Assembly: GCA_013361075.1 (NCBI GenBank)
Contig: JABWAJ010000213.1
Span: 1 to 8,753 of the forward strand
DNA: 8,753 nucleotides
DNA from: Saprospiraceae bacterium
GTDB taxonomy: Bacteria; Bacteroidota; Bacteroidia; Chitinophagales; Saprospiraceae
Direction of reading: 5' to 3'
Shown: one piece after another, positions 1-6,181 of the stretch
Numbering within the stretch: the stretch's first letter is position 1
Layout: each line of letters opens with the position of its first letter
Made by a program: the position numbers and the translations under genes
The notes under the pieces: generated by a model
Database searches by the model: none
What the model was told of the DNA's origin: nothing
What the model saw: only the letters and a program-made list of their open reading frames with translations

Positions 1-253
1 ATGAGTCATCCCGAATTTTGGTTAAAAAAGACCTCGGAGAGGTCATCTGTTTGTAGAAAATAATCGAAACGGAATTTTTCGACCTCGGAGAGGTCGCACA
101 TGGCCGCCATGATGTCAAACGGTTCCTGAGCTTGTCGAAGGATCGCCGTCGCCTGTGCGACCTCTATGAGGTTGCTTCACCTTTGGATGATCTACAAATG
201 ATTGACTTCACCGAAGCCTAAATCCGGATTTGAAAAAATTCGGGATGGCTCAT
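1..253. repeat. MITE-like non-coding element with terminal inverted repeats and three hairpins
   Basis: No credible gene lies in this stretch. Bases 1-19 (atgagtcatcccgaatttt) are the inverted complement of 235-253 with one mismatch, so the segment is bounded by terminal inverted repeats; the left one may begin before the window. Inside are three copies of a 15-nt hairpin: two perfect (GACCTC-GGA-GAGGTC at 30-44 and 81-95) and one degenerate (159-173, TAT loop). An 11-bp perfect inverted pair joins 90-100 (gaggtcgcaca) to 154-164, and tttgtaga near 50-57 is mirrored by tctacaaa at 190-197. A 12-bp palindrome (aaatccggattt) sits at 220-231. The core at 121-141 resembles a motif I remember as a dispersed bacterial repeat; this is recall and unverified. 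The best reading is a non-autonomous mobile or dispersed intergenic repeat. No transposase is present, and a target duplication cannot be judged because the left flank is missing. Confidence 0.6.
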
Positions 254-290
254 GTTTATTGTACACTATACAATTACACAACCCCACCCT

Positions 291-1145
291 TCAGGCATGC
301 AAAAACACGGATCCGGCCATTTCCATCGAACGTGCCAGAGCGTCCGGGTCAATGCCCGTAGGTTGGTTTTCTTCCTGGAAATAAAAGATCATATTTTCGG
401 TAGGCATGTTGCCGGTGAGATCGTCTTTAGCCATTGGGCAGCCGCCATAACCCTTGAGTGCTCCGTCGAAACGCCGGCAGCCGTTTTTCCACGCCGCCAC
501 GATTTTTTCTTTCCAGGCATGGGGTAGCGTGTGAAAATGCGCACCGAATTCAATATCCGGGTAGTGCGGAATGAGATTGGCAAACAGGTAACTGATGTTT
601 TCCGGGTTGGCGACGCCAATCGTATCGGAAAGTTGAAAAATCCGAATGCCCATATCAACCAGCAAGTCTACCCATTTTTGAACGATTTCTACATTCCAGG
701 GGTCTCCGTAAGGATTTCCGAAGCCCATCGAAATGTAGAGAACGACAGTTTTGTTGTGTTTCAGGCAAATATCCTGAATGGCCCGCACCCGTTCCACTGA
801 CTCTTCAATGGTGGCATTGGTATTGCGCAACTGAAAAGTTTCAGAAATGGAAAACGGGTAGCCGAGGTAGGCAATTTCTTCGAATTGGGCAGCATCGGCA
901 GCACCGCGTTCGTTTGCAATAATGGCTAAAAGCTTGGAATTCGTTGCACTCAGGTCCAGCTGTCCCAAAACTGCCGCTGTATCCTGCATTTGCGGAATGG
1001 CTTTAGGGGACACAAAGCTGCCGAAATCGAGGGTATCGAACCCCACTTTCAGCAATTGGTTGATGTAAGCCGCTTTGACTTCCGTAGGAATGAATGTTTT
1101 GATGCCCTGCATGGCATCACGTGGGCATTCTATCAGCTTGATCAT
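291..1145 (-). CDS. Hydroxymethylglutaryl-CoA lyase-like protein (DRE-TIM metallolyase)
   Basis: Predicted to cleave 3-hydroxy-3-methylglutaryl-CoA into acetyl-CoA and acetoacetate, the last step of leucine degradation, in the cytosol. From the chosen start it is 284 residues, slightly shorter than typical bacterial HMG-CoA lyases. The family motifs are visible: an N-terminal ECPRDAMQG (residues 6-14, equivalent to the canonical E-x-GPRDGLQ and carrying the catalytic Arg and a metal-binding Asp), the metal-binding HFH at 203-205, FDGALKGYGGCP at 226-237 with the flexible-loop Cys236, and TGN near 244-246. The open frame continues 51 codons upstream, but that part is basic and unlike the family, so I start at ATG 1145, just before the first conserved strand. 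No strong Shine-Dalgarno is seen. A -7 element (TATTTTTG) lies at 1200-1193. The substitutions in the first motif leave room for a related acyl-CoA lyase of different specificity. The gene stands alone, facing away from the next gene. Confidence 0.82.
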   Translation of the reverse strand: MIKLIECPRDAMQGIKTFIPTEVKAAYINQLLKVGFDTLDFGSFVSPKAIPQMQDTAAVLGQLDLSATNSKLLAIIANERGAADAAQFEEIAYLGYPFSISETFQLRNTNATIEESVERVRAIQDICLKHNKTVVLYISMGFGNPYGDPWNVEIVQKWVDLLVDMGIRIFQLSDTIGVANPENISYLFANLIPHYPDIEFGAHFHTLPHAWKEKIVAAWKNGCRRFDGALKGYGGCPMAKDDLTGNMPTENMIFYFQEENQPTGIDPDALARSMEMAGSVFLHA

Positions 1146-1192
1146 AAATGAGTACCGATTTGGGTGCAGGCTTTCAAGCAGCCGGATATGGG

Positions 1193-1200
1193 CAAAAATA
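1193..1200 (-). promoter_or_regulatory. Candidate Bacteroidota -7 promoter element for the HMG-CoA lyase gene
   Basis: On the minus strand the bases read TATTTTTG, an exact match to the Bacteroidota primary-sigma -7 consensus TAnnTTTG, 47 nt before the chosen ATG. No clear TTG-type -33 element is found at the expected 19-21 nt upstream, so this is a partial match. It supports the shortened start at 1145, because the longer ORF would begin upstream of the promoter. Confidence 0.3.
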
Positions 1201-1277
1201 GGCCTTTTTGGATACTTTCTACGGCTTTGTTTTATTGGCTTTTCGCAAAAAGGATGCGCCGAAAACCTGAAAGCCAC

Positions 1278-1285
1278 TAACTTTG
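1278..1285 (+). promoter_or_regulatory. Candidate -7 promoter element for the small membrane protein
   Basis: TAACTTTG matches the Bacteroidota -7 consensus TAnnTTTG exactly and lies 63 nt before the ATG at 1349. The -33 region has no obvious TTTG. The 203-nt divergent gap between the HMG-CoA lyase start and this gene therefore carries one candidate -7 box pointing each way. Confidence 0.3.
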
Positions 1286-1348
1286 CAGGTGGTTCCACTG
1301 TTCAAACCATTGCGCGATCTCTGCGTTTTACCGTAAAATGATTTTCCT

Positions 1349-1573
1349 ATGACACAGAATAAAGGCATAACCGCTCTGATTGGGTTCGTACTGGTCGGCC
1401 TTGGTTTTTTATCTATCATTCTGAGCATGATTGGCCTGAAGTTTTCCTTCCTGACGTGGATTGACGCCCCTGGCAGTTTGTTTGGATTCATCGTCAAGGT
1501 AGTCATGATCCTGGCCGGTTTTGTCATCATCTACCTCTCACTGAGCAATAACAATGAGGAAGATGAAGACTAG
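1349..1573 (+). CDS. Small two-helix membrane protein, unknown function
   Basis: A 74-residue protein that I do not recognise by name. Two hydrophobic helices are evident at about residues 8-30 and 43-66, joined by a short loop with aromatic residues (FSFLTWID). The protein ends in a strongly acidic tail (NNNEEDED). The Lys near the N-terminus and the acidic C-terminus fit a helical hairpin in the inner membrane. The compact, well-formed hydrophobic pattern and a -7-like promoter box upstream suggest a real gene rather than a chance ORF. The start codon overlaps the stop of a four-codon reading frame (ATG at 1338, TGA at 1350-1352), which may be accidental. Its stop overlaps the stop of the convergent phosphoesterase gene. 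No function can be assigned from the sequence. Confidence 0.7.
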   Translation: MTQNKGITALIGFVLVGLGFLSIILSMIGLKFSFLTWIDAPGSLFGFIVKVVMILAGFVIIYLSLSNNNEEDED

Positions 1574-2481
1574 TCCGAAACCAGTTCGTGCAGCGATTTA
1601 AACGTCCAGTCCAACGTCTTTTTCCTGCGGTGGTAATTCAGAATCAACACCTGATCCGGAGTAAATGAAGTCACATAATCGGGCAAATAGCGCACTTCGA
1701 CACTGTTGTTGATTCCCGATCCCAGCATCCGGATGCCTTCCGGGGTTTCCTGGTCGAATGATTTGGCGCGCATGCCCAGATCCCCTCCCACCATCACCAC
1801 CTGAACTCCGCGCCGCTGCACTGCAGTCAGCCACGGGTACACCAGTTTTGTAAGGTCGGATGTAGAATCGCAGGTAGCCCGGATGGGAATTGCAGTGCCG
1901 TTAAAGGCATTGGCCGGATTGCCAGGCGCATCTGTTTTGTATTCATTGAATAAGGCATGGTGATGAAGAATCACCAGATGCGAAGCTTTTCGGATGGTGT
2001 CTGTTACCGCCTTAATCAGGGCAATCTGCGTTGCTTTGGCTTCACAATCCAATTGCTGGGGCGGTGAGGGGTAATACCAGAATAAATTGGTATTCAGCAC
2101 CAGCAGGCAAAAGCCATCCTGCCAGCTTACATAAAAATCCGGTTTGCCTGTATGCGCCAGGATTTGGTCTGTATTCCCGAAAAGTACATCGTGGTTGCCC
2201 CATGCCCAATGGGTTTGGTCAGAATGCAGGTCAAACAGGGTATCTAAATAATCGAGGGTAGCAGGCAATTTTGTGGTCTGCCCGCAAACATCACCACCTA
2301 GCCATATCTGGTTGTATTCCGACAAATCCAGTGCTTCGACGCGGGGATCTACCCGGTCGCCTGCCCGCCAGTTGTAAGGATGCCCGAGAAAAAGGATGCG
2401 TTGCAGCCCTTGTTCCTCACAGCCTGGAAATATGAATCCGGCTGCAATAATAAAGAAGGGATAAAAAAAATAGCGGTTCAT
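1570..2481 (-). CDS. Metallophosphoesterase family lipoprotein (calcineurin-like)
   Basis: Predicted metal-dependent phosphoesterase of the calcineurin-like superfamily; the substrate is unknown. From ATG 2481 it is 303 residues and begins with a hydrophobic signal segment ending FIFPGC, with Cys21 as likely lipid anchor. It would therefore sit in the periplasm or outer membrane. The 28 extra upstream codons of the open frame are rejected because they would bury this signal. Family motifs are LGGDVC (61-66, equivalent to GDxx), WGNHD (94-98, the GNHD box) and ILHHHALF (171-178, the metal-ligand His region). The first D-x-H motif is replaced by LFLGHPYNW (30-38). The last GHxH is replaced by VGGDLG (231-236), so the metal site is not textbook and the phosphoesterase activity is unproven. 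The gene is convergent with the small membrane gene (stops overlap at ctag, 1570-1573) and divergent from Uma2. Confidence 0.75.
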   Translation of the reverse strand: MNRYFFYPFFIIAAGFIFPGCEEQGLQRILFLGHPYNWRAGDRVDPRVEALDLSEYNQIWLGGDVCGQTTKLPATLDYLDTLFDLHSDQTHWAWGNHDVLFGNTDQILAHTGKPDFYVSWQDGFCLLVLNTNLFWYYPSPPQQLDCEAKATQIALIKAVTDTIRKASHLVILHHHALFNEYKTDAPGNPANAFNGTAIPIRATCDSTSDLTKLVYPWLTAVQRRGVQVVMVGGDLGMRAKSFDQETPEGIRMLGSGINNSVEVRYLPDYVTSFTPDQVLILNYHRRKKTLDWTFKSLHELVSD

Positions 2482-2499
2482 ATTCTGGAAATTGCGCCG

Positions 2500-2507
2500 C
2501 AAACCTA
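2500..2507 (-). promoter_or_regulatory. Candidate -7 promoter element for the phosphoesterase
   Basis: The minus strand reads TAGGTTTG, an exact fit to TAnnTTTG, 18 nt upstream of the ATG at 2481. This would give a leader of roughly 11 nt. I found no convincing -33 motif. Together with the box at 2545-2552 it makes the 101-nt gap a back-to-back promoter region. Confidence 0.3.
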
Positions 2508-2521
2508 AGGCAAATTTTGCA

Positions 2522-2552
2522 TTGGTGATTGTGCATTGTAATTGTATCTTTG
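2522..2552 (+). promoter_or_regulatory. Bacteroidota-type promoter for the Uma2 gene
   Basis: TTGG at 2522-2525 is followed, after 19 nt, by TATCTTTG at 2545-2552. This matches both halves of the Bacteroidota promoter pattern (TTTG-like -33, 19-21 nt spacer, TAnnTTTG -7). The -7 box ends 30 nt before the ATG at 2583, which predicts a leader of about 24 nt. It is the best-formed promoter in the window. It also argues against the upstream in-frame start at 2529, which lies inside the promoter. Confidence 0.5.
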
Positions 2553-2582
2553 TATAAGGGTACACTTAAAAAAGTACTTATT

Positions 2583-3134
2583 ATGTCAGTTCAGGCTTCG
2601 AAAAGATTGATCACCGTTTCAGATTACCACAAAATGGGTGAAGCGGGCATCCTTCCAGAAAGAAGGATTGAGTTAATTAACGGAGAAATCATTGAAATGA
2701 GTCCGATAGGTAGCCGCAATGCCGCAATGGTAGATAAAATCAGTAATCTATTTACTCACCTGCTTTTCAGGAAAGCTATTGTGCGCGTGCAAAACCCCAT
2801 CGGTATTAATCACATTACTGAACCGGAGCCTGACATCGCAATTCTGAAATATCGATCCGATTTTTATAAAAACGATCACCCCCAACCTGAAGATGTTTTG
2901 TTGGTGATTGAAATATCCGAAACCACGCTCACTTACGACAGAGATGTTAAGCTTCCGCTTTATGCCGATGCAAAGATCGGCGAATATTGGCTTGTCAATT
3001 TGAAGAAAGAACAAATTGAAGTACATACTGAGCCAGTGGGCAATGATTACCAGTCAAGAAAATTAGTGAACAAAAACGGCCATCTGATTTTACCTGTTAC
3101 TGGTGAGGTAGTATCTGCTCAAGACTTGTTTTGA
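2583..3134 (+). CDS. Uma2 family (DUF820) PD-(D/E)XK endonuclease-like protein
   Basis: A 183-residue protein with the full Uma2 pattern. RIELINGEI is at residues 28-36, EPEPDIAIL at 80-88 (catalytic Asp84), LLVIEIS at 106-112 (Glu110), then YDRDVKLPLYADAKIGEYWLV spanning 118-138 with Lys123. Known Uma2 members have a restriction-endonuclease-like fold and are often present in many copies in cyanobacteria and Bacteroidota. Their cellular role is largely undefined, so nuclease activity here is family inference. ATG 2583 is preferred over the in-frame start at 2529 because the family homology begins near MSVQ and a good promoter overlaps the longer version. The gene is a single transcription unit, divergent from the phosphoesterase and convergent with the PLP-enzyme operon. 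All expected acidic residues are present, so it looks intact. Confidence 0.85.
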   Translation: MSVQASKRLITVSDYHKMGEAGILPERRIELINGEIIEMSPIGSRNAAMVDKISNLFTHLLFRKAIVRVQNPIGINHITEPEPDIAILKYRSDFYKNDHPQPEDVLLVIEISETTLTYDRDVKLPLYADAKIGEYWLVNLKKEQIEVHTEPVGNDYQSRKLVNKNGHLILPVTGEVVSAQDLF

Positions 3135-3289
3135 AGGTTAAGTTTTTCAAAACCCTGGAGGCTCTTCCATCCTATTATTCTTGTTTGAAAGCAAATTCCA
3201 GGGACCGGTACTGTGTCTTTTTTATCTACAACGCCAACTGATATGAACCAATGGCATCTGCTGCCGTTTGGTCCGTCTAAAACCACCAT
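3119..3289 (-). CDS. Possible small ORF or gene remnant in the convergent gap
   Basis: A 56-codon frame from ATG 3289 to TGA 3119-3121 fills nearly the whole gap between the convergent Uma2 and PLP-enzyme genes. It overlaps the last bases of Uma2. The frame also stays open upstream into the 3' end of the PLP-enzyme gene. The peptide begins MVVLDGPNGSRCHWF and has mixed, protein-like composition with several Trp and Cys. I do not recognise it. There is no clear Shine-Dalgarno or promoter. It could be a true small protein translated after the operon, a decayed remnant of a longer gene, or chance. The rest of this 187-nt gap has only a weak 7-bp inverted repeat (ccctgga 3153-3159 with tccaggg 3197-3203) and no convincing terminator. 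Confidence 0.22.
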   Translation of the reverse strand: MVVLDGPNGSRCHWFISVGVVDKKDTVPVPGICFQTRIIGWKSLQGFEKLNLQNKS

Positions 3290-3321
3290 CAGATCATGGA
3301 TTTTGGTATAAGCAATTGTTT

Positions 3322-4245
3322 TTAAAATTTCTTTGAATTCCCCTGGAGTCCGCCGGTATGAATGACCATGATGCTGCTGCCCGGAGCAAAATACCCATTT
3401 CGAATCAGGTCAAATAGTCCATAAAACAGCTTGGCAGTATAAACCTGATCCAGTGGAATACCATATTCCCGATAAAAAGTCTTCATAAAAACAAACAATT
3501 CCGGTGTGGTTTTGGCGTACCCGCCAAAATGGTATTGCTCCTGGATTTCCCAGTTATCAGAGGGGGCTACTCCATAATCCAGGAGTAGCTGTATGACCGC
3601 ATCGCGCATAAAACCGCCTTTAAGTACGGAAAAACCTATTGCCTTCGCTGTATTGTTCAGCCCGGTGATGATCCCGGCCAGGGTACCTCCTGTACCACAG
3701 GCCACGCAATAATAATGGGGTAAATTTCCGGCACATTGCTCAAATACTTCCTCCACCATATCCCGGCAGCCATCCAGTGCAAGCCGGTTGGTGCCGCCTT
3801 CCGGCAATACATAACAATCACCATACTGTTCCAGCAAAGCGGCGATCCAGTCGGGGTTGTTTTTGCGTTGAAATTCGCTGCGGCTGGTGTAGTGCAGGTG
3901 CATACCCCGGGCAGCCGCCTGTTGGAGGGTCGGACTGGGGGAAGCCGGAGCTTCACCGCGAATGACGCCAATGGTTTCAAAGCCAAAAGATTGCCCTGCT
4001 TCAGCTACTGCCGAAATGTGGTTGGAAAAAGCCCCGCCGAAAGTGAGCAGCCGGTTTTGTCCCCGCAACCGCGCTTCCAGAAGGTTGTATTTCATTTTCC
4101 GCCATTTGTTGCCACAGAACCCCCCGTTTTCTGATAAAGAGAGCAGGTCATCCCGTTTGACCAGCAAGCGGATGCCTTTTTCAGCGAAGAGCGGGGCGTG
4201 CAATTCCTGCACCGGACTTGGCGGATGGTTGAGTAGCCGGATCAA
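3322..4245 (-). CDS. PLP-dependent ACC deaminase / D-cysteine desulfhydrase family protein
   Basis: A fold-type II PLP enzyme of 307 residues, normal for the family that includes 1-aminocyclopropane-1-carboxylate deaminase and D-cysteine desulfhydrase. VKRDDL is at residues 29-34 and GNKWRK at 45-50, where Lys47 is the likely Schiff-base lysine. GGAFSNH (70-76) holds the Ser/Asn/His that contact substrate, LPEGGTN is at 147-153, GTGGT (184-188) is the phosphate-binding loop, and HTGGLQG is at 296-302. The motifs do not settle whether the substrate is ACC, D-cysteine or another amino acid. The start is TTG 4245: an in-frame stop lies just upstream, a GAGG at 4256-4253 sits 7 nt before it, and N-terminal conserved residues follow at once. 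TTGA overlaps the TGA stop of the upstream gene, so translation is probably coupled. It is the last gene of the three-gene operon. The enzyme is cytosolic. Confidence 0.85.
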   Translation of the reverse strand: MIRLLNHPPSPVQELHAPLFAEKGIRLLVKRDDLLSLSENGGFCGNKWRKMKYNLLEARLRGQNRLLTFGGAFSNHISAVAEAGQSFGFETIGVIRGEAPASPSPTLQQAAARGMHLHYTSRSEFQRKNNPDWIAALLEQYGDCYVLPEGGTNRLALDGCRDMVEEVFEQCAGNLPHYYCVACGTGGTLAGIITGLNNTAKAIGFSVLKGGFMRDAVIQLLLDYGVAPSDNWEIQEQYHFGGYAKTTPELFVFMKTFYREYGIPLDQVYTAKLFYGLFDLIRNGYFAPGSSIMVIHTGGLQGNSKKF

Positions 4246-4631
4246 CTTACATCCTCAATTTCAACGATCTGGTCATTTTCAAAACGAAAACAACTCCTGC
4301 CTTTTATGGCAATCTTATCTCCCTGCTTCATCCCGTTGGGGAAATCAATAGCCAGAACAGCCTGATAGTCAATGGCAACTTCAATAACCTGGCTTTCCGG
4401 AAATTGAATATCGGCAATTGTTTGTTTTCGCTCGGTAAAATATCCCGCAGCCAGCCGGGCCTGTTCTGCAAAAGCTATTTTGCCCCGGGTTTCCAGATTT
4501 ACTTCACCATTTGAAATGTTCCTGAAGACGACCTCGTCGTGTAAATGCACCAACATCCCTTCCAAGTCGAATGCATTATAAGCCAGGATATAGCTTTTAA
4601 CGGCCGCTTGCTGCTGCTCATTTCCATCCAT
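4242..4631 (-). CDS. Nuclear transport factor 2 / SnoaL-like family protein
   Basis: A 129-residue protein with the usual size and layout of the NTF2/SnoaL cone fold. An N-terminal helix (QQQAAVKSYILAYNAFDLE) is followed by MLVHLHDEVVFRN, a central helix rich in Ala, and alternating beta strands ending in SCFRFENDQIVEIEDVS. Family members act as small hydrolases or isomerases, or only bind ligands. No catalytic set can be assigned here, so the role is unknown. There is no signal peptide, so it should be cytosolic. The ATG at 4631 lies 4 nt past the stop of the M14 carboxypeptidase gene, and its stop overlaps the TTG start of the PLP-enzyme gene, making it the middle gene of a tight operon. 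Similarity of fold-level pattern is clear, but the precise family assignment is moderate. Confidence 0.72.
   Translation of the reverse strand: MDGNEQQQAAVKSYILAYNAFDLEGMLVHLHDEVVFRNISNGEVNLETRGKIAFAEQARLAAGYFTERKQTIADIQFPESQVIEVAIDYQAVLAIDFPNGMKQGDKIAIKGRSCFRFENDQIVEIEDVS
4253..4256 (-). promoter_or_regulatory. Ribosome-binding site deciding a TTG start
   Basis: GAGG on the minus strand lies 7 nt before the TTG at 4245, inside the 3' end of the NTF2-like gene. It supports the use of TTG as initiator of the PLP-enzyme gene and reinitiation after the overlapping TGA. Confidence 0.5.
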
Positions 4632-4635
4632 AACT

Positions 4636-6147
4636 TCAGAGTTTATTCACCATCTTCAGGATTTTATCCCGGTCGCTTTCCAGGTCATACGCGGTGCCAT
4701 TCACCACTACATAGCGGGTTTGGCCATCTTTTTGAATGTACAGGCTTGGGTTGCCGCTCATGCGCACATTGTTATTTTCTTTCCCTTTGCCGGCTTCGAT
4801 CAATCGAAATGGAAGAGCTGCAAACCGGGCTTTTGACGAAAGTCCCGAGACAAAAATGTCGGTGTAACCTTCCCGCAACAACTGAATAGGGTCAAGGCTT
4901 GCCAGTTCCGAAGCGGATTTGAGGGTTGTTGCATATGTTTTCCCGGGGAAAGCCTGCATTCCCTGCGCGTCAATTGATTGATACGCATGGAAAATAGAAA
5001 GGTCGCCAATATCGGCAATCTGGCCCCGGTAGTAAAAGTCTCTGTTGCCGTTGTAGCTGATTTCTTCATTCCGGAAACCAATGTCAACAGTATATAACTC
5101 CCCTTTGAAATCAATTTCTACTTCGCGGACAAGCAGGTCAAAAAACTCATTGCTGCCATTAAACGGGATAGATTCGTAAACTTCTTTGCTTACTGCCTTA
5201 TAAGACTGGTCGGCAATGGCATCCAATGCGGAAAGCAGTACCATAAAATGAAGGCGGCGAATCTCTTGTTTATCGGGATCTTCGGCCAATCCCCCGCATT
5301 CAATCAGGATGGTACTGGTGCCCCATTTCTGAATGTTGTCGCCGAAAGCACGGGGTTCAAAGGAATCGCTGTAGCGCCCTACCTGGCCCGGAATGTATTC
5401 CTGGAGGATGTTGTTCATTACGCCGATGAGGTGCATGGCATTGCCGCGCACCACATTGATTTCTTTAGCGTAGTTGTATGCCGGGGCCAGGAACGAAAAC
5501 GTGGCTGTTTTTCCTTTGCCTGCGCTGTAATAACGGTTTTGATCGTGTAAATTGAATCCCCAGTCAGCTTTCAACTCATCCCGAACGCGCTTGAGCAATT
5601 GGGCTTCAGGCGTTTGCAGACGTGCGGCGTCGCGATTGAGGTCAATGTCGATCGCATTGCGGCGCTTGAAACGCTCTGCACCATCCGGATTCAAAAGCGG
5701 GATAAACGTCAGCGTCAGCTCCTTCATCAGCCGTTCCCGCAAAGGGTTGAACTGATCATCGCGCATCATAAAATTAAAAAGATCCATAATGGCCATGGTA
5801 GCTGAAGCTTCGTCGCCGTGCATTTGCGACCACAACAATACCTGTACAGGGCCGGTTCCGATTTGTACCTTGTAAATATCACGGCCTTCCATTGACTTCC
5901 CTGCTTTTTCTGTACGGAAAGGTGCGGGTAATTTTTGCAACAGGGGCACAATGTCTGCATGTTTGAACCGGCGGCCTTTAATGGTCGATTCTCTGTACAG
6001 GTTGTACTTTTCGTAAAGCTGGCGATGCAAATTGACGGTTAGTGCCGATTTGGAAACCGGGGCTGCGGGTTTTGGATTGGTCTGAGAATGCGAGTTTTCG
6101 CAAGCTACGATGGTAACAAAGCATAGCACAAAAAACAAATGACGCAT
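4636..6147 (-). CDS. M14 family zinc carboxypeptidase, lipoprotein
   Basis: A predicted secreted metallocarboxypeptidase of 503 residues. The N-terminus (MRHLFFVLCFVTIVAC) is a lipoprotein signal with Cys16 as lipid anchor, followed by a Ser/Pro-rich linker to about residue 35. The catalytic domain shows SQMHGDEAS, with zinc ligands His110 and Glu113. It also shows NPDG (153-156), DLNRD (169-173, substrate-carboxylate Asn-Arg), FNLHDQ with the third zinc ligand His201, and ILIECGG with the general base Glu283. All catalytic residues of M14 are therefore present. Residues from about 300 on form a further roughly 200-residue, strand-rich region I do not recognise. The enzyme should act in the periplasm or at the cell surface, trimming peptides. 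It starts 34 nt after paaB on the same strand and is followed 4 nt later by the NTF2-like gene, so it heads an operon or continues that of paaB. Confidence 0.87.
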   Translation of the reverse strand: MRHLFFVLCFVTIVACENSHSQTNPKPAAPVSKSALTVNLHRQLYEKYNLYRESTIKGRRFKHADIVPLLQKLPAPFRTEKAGKSMEGRDIYKVQIGTGPVQVLLWSQMHGDEASATMAIMDLFNFMMRDDQFNPLRERLMKELTLTFIPLLNPDGAERFKRRNAIDIDLNRDAARLQTPEAQLLKRVRDELKADWGFNLHDQNRYYSAGKGKTATFSFLAPAYNYAKEINVVRGNAMHLIGVMNNILQEYIPGQVGRYSDSFEPRAFGDNIQKWGTSTILIECGGLAEDPDKQEIRRLHFMVLLSALDAIADQSYKAVSKEVYESIPFNGSNEFFDLLVREVEIDFKGELYTVDIGFRNEEISYNGNRDFYYRGQIADIGDLSIFHAYQSIDAQGMQAFPGKTYATTLKSASELASLDPIQLLREGYTDIFVSGLSSKARFAALPFRLIEAGKGKENNNVRMSGNPSLYIQKDGQTRYVVVNGTAYDLESDRDKILKMVNKL

Positions 6148-6181
6148 GGCAATGATTTTAGAGCGACAAAAGTGAGATTGC

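Noticed and set aside
30..173. CRISPR array made of the GACCTC-type repeats
   Set aside because: There are only three copies, spacings are unequal (36 and 63 nt), the third copy is degenerate, and no cas genes are present.
531..800. Plus-strand 89-codon ORF inside the HMG-CoA lyase gene
   Set aside because: It is antisense to a conserved gene and has no start signal or recognisable domain.
1146..1298. N-terminal extension of the HMG-CoA lyase frame to 1298
   Set aside because: The added 51 residues are basic, unlike the family, and include the candidate promoter box at 1193-1200.
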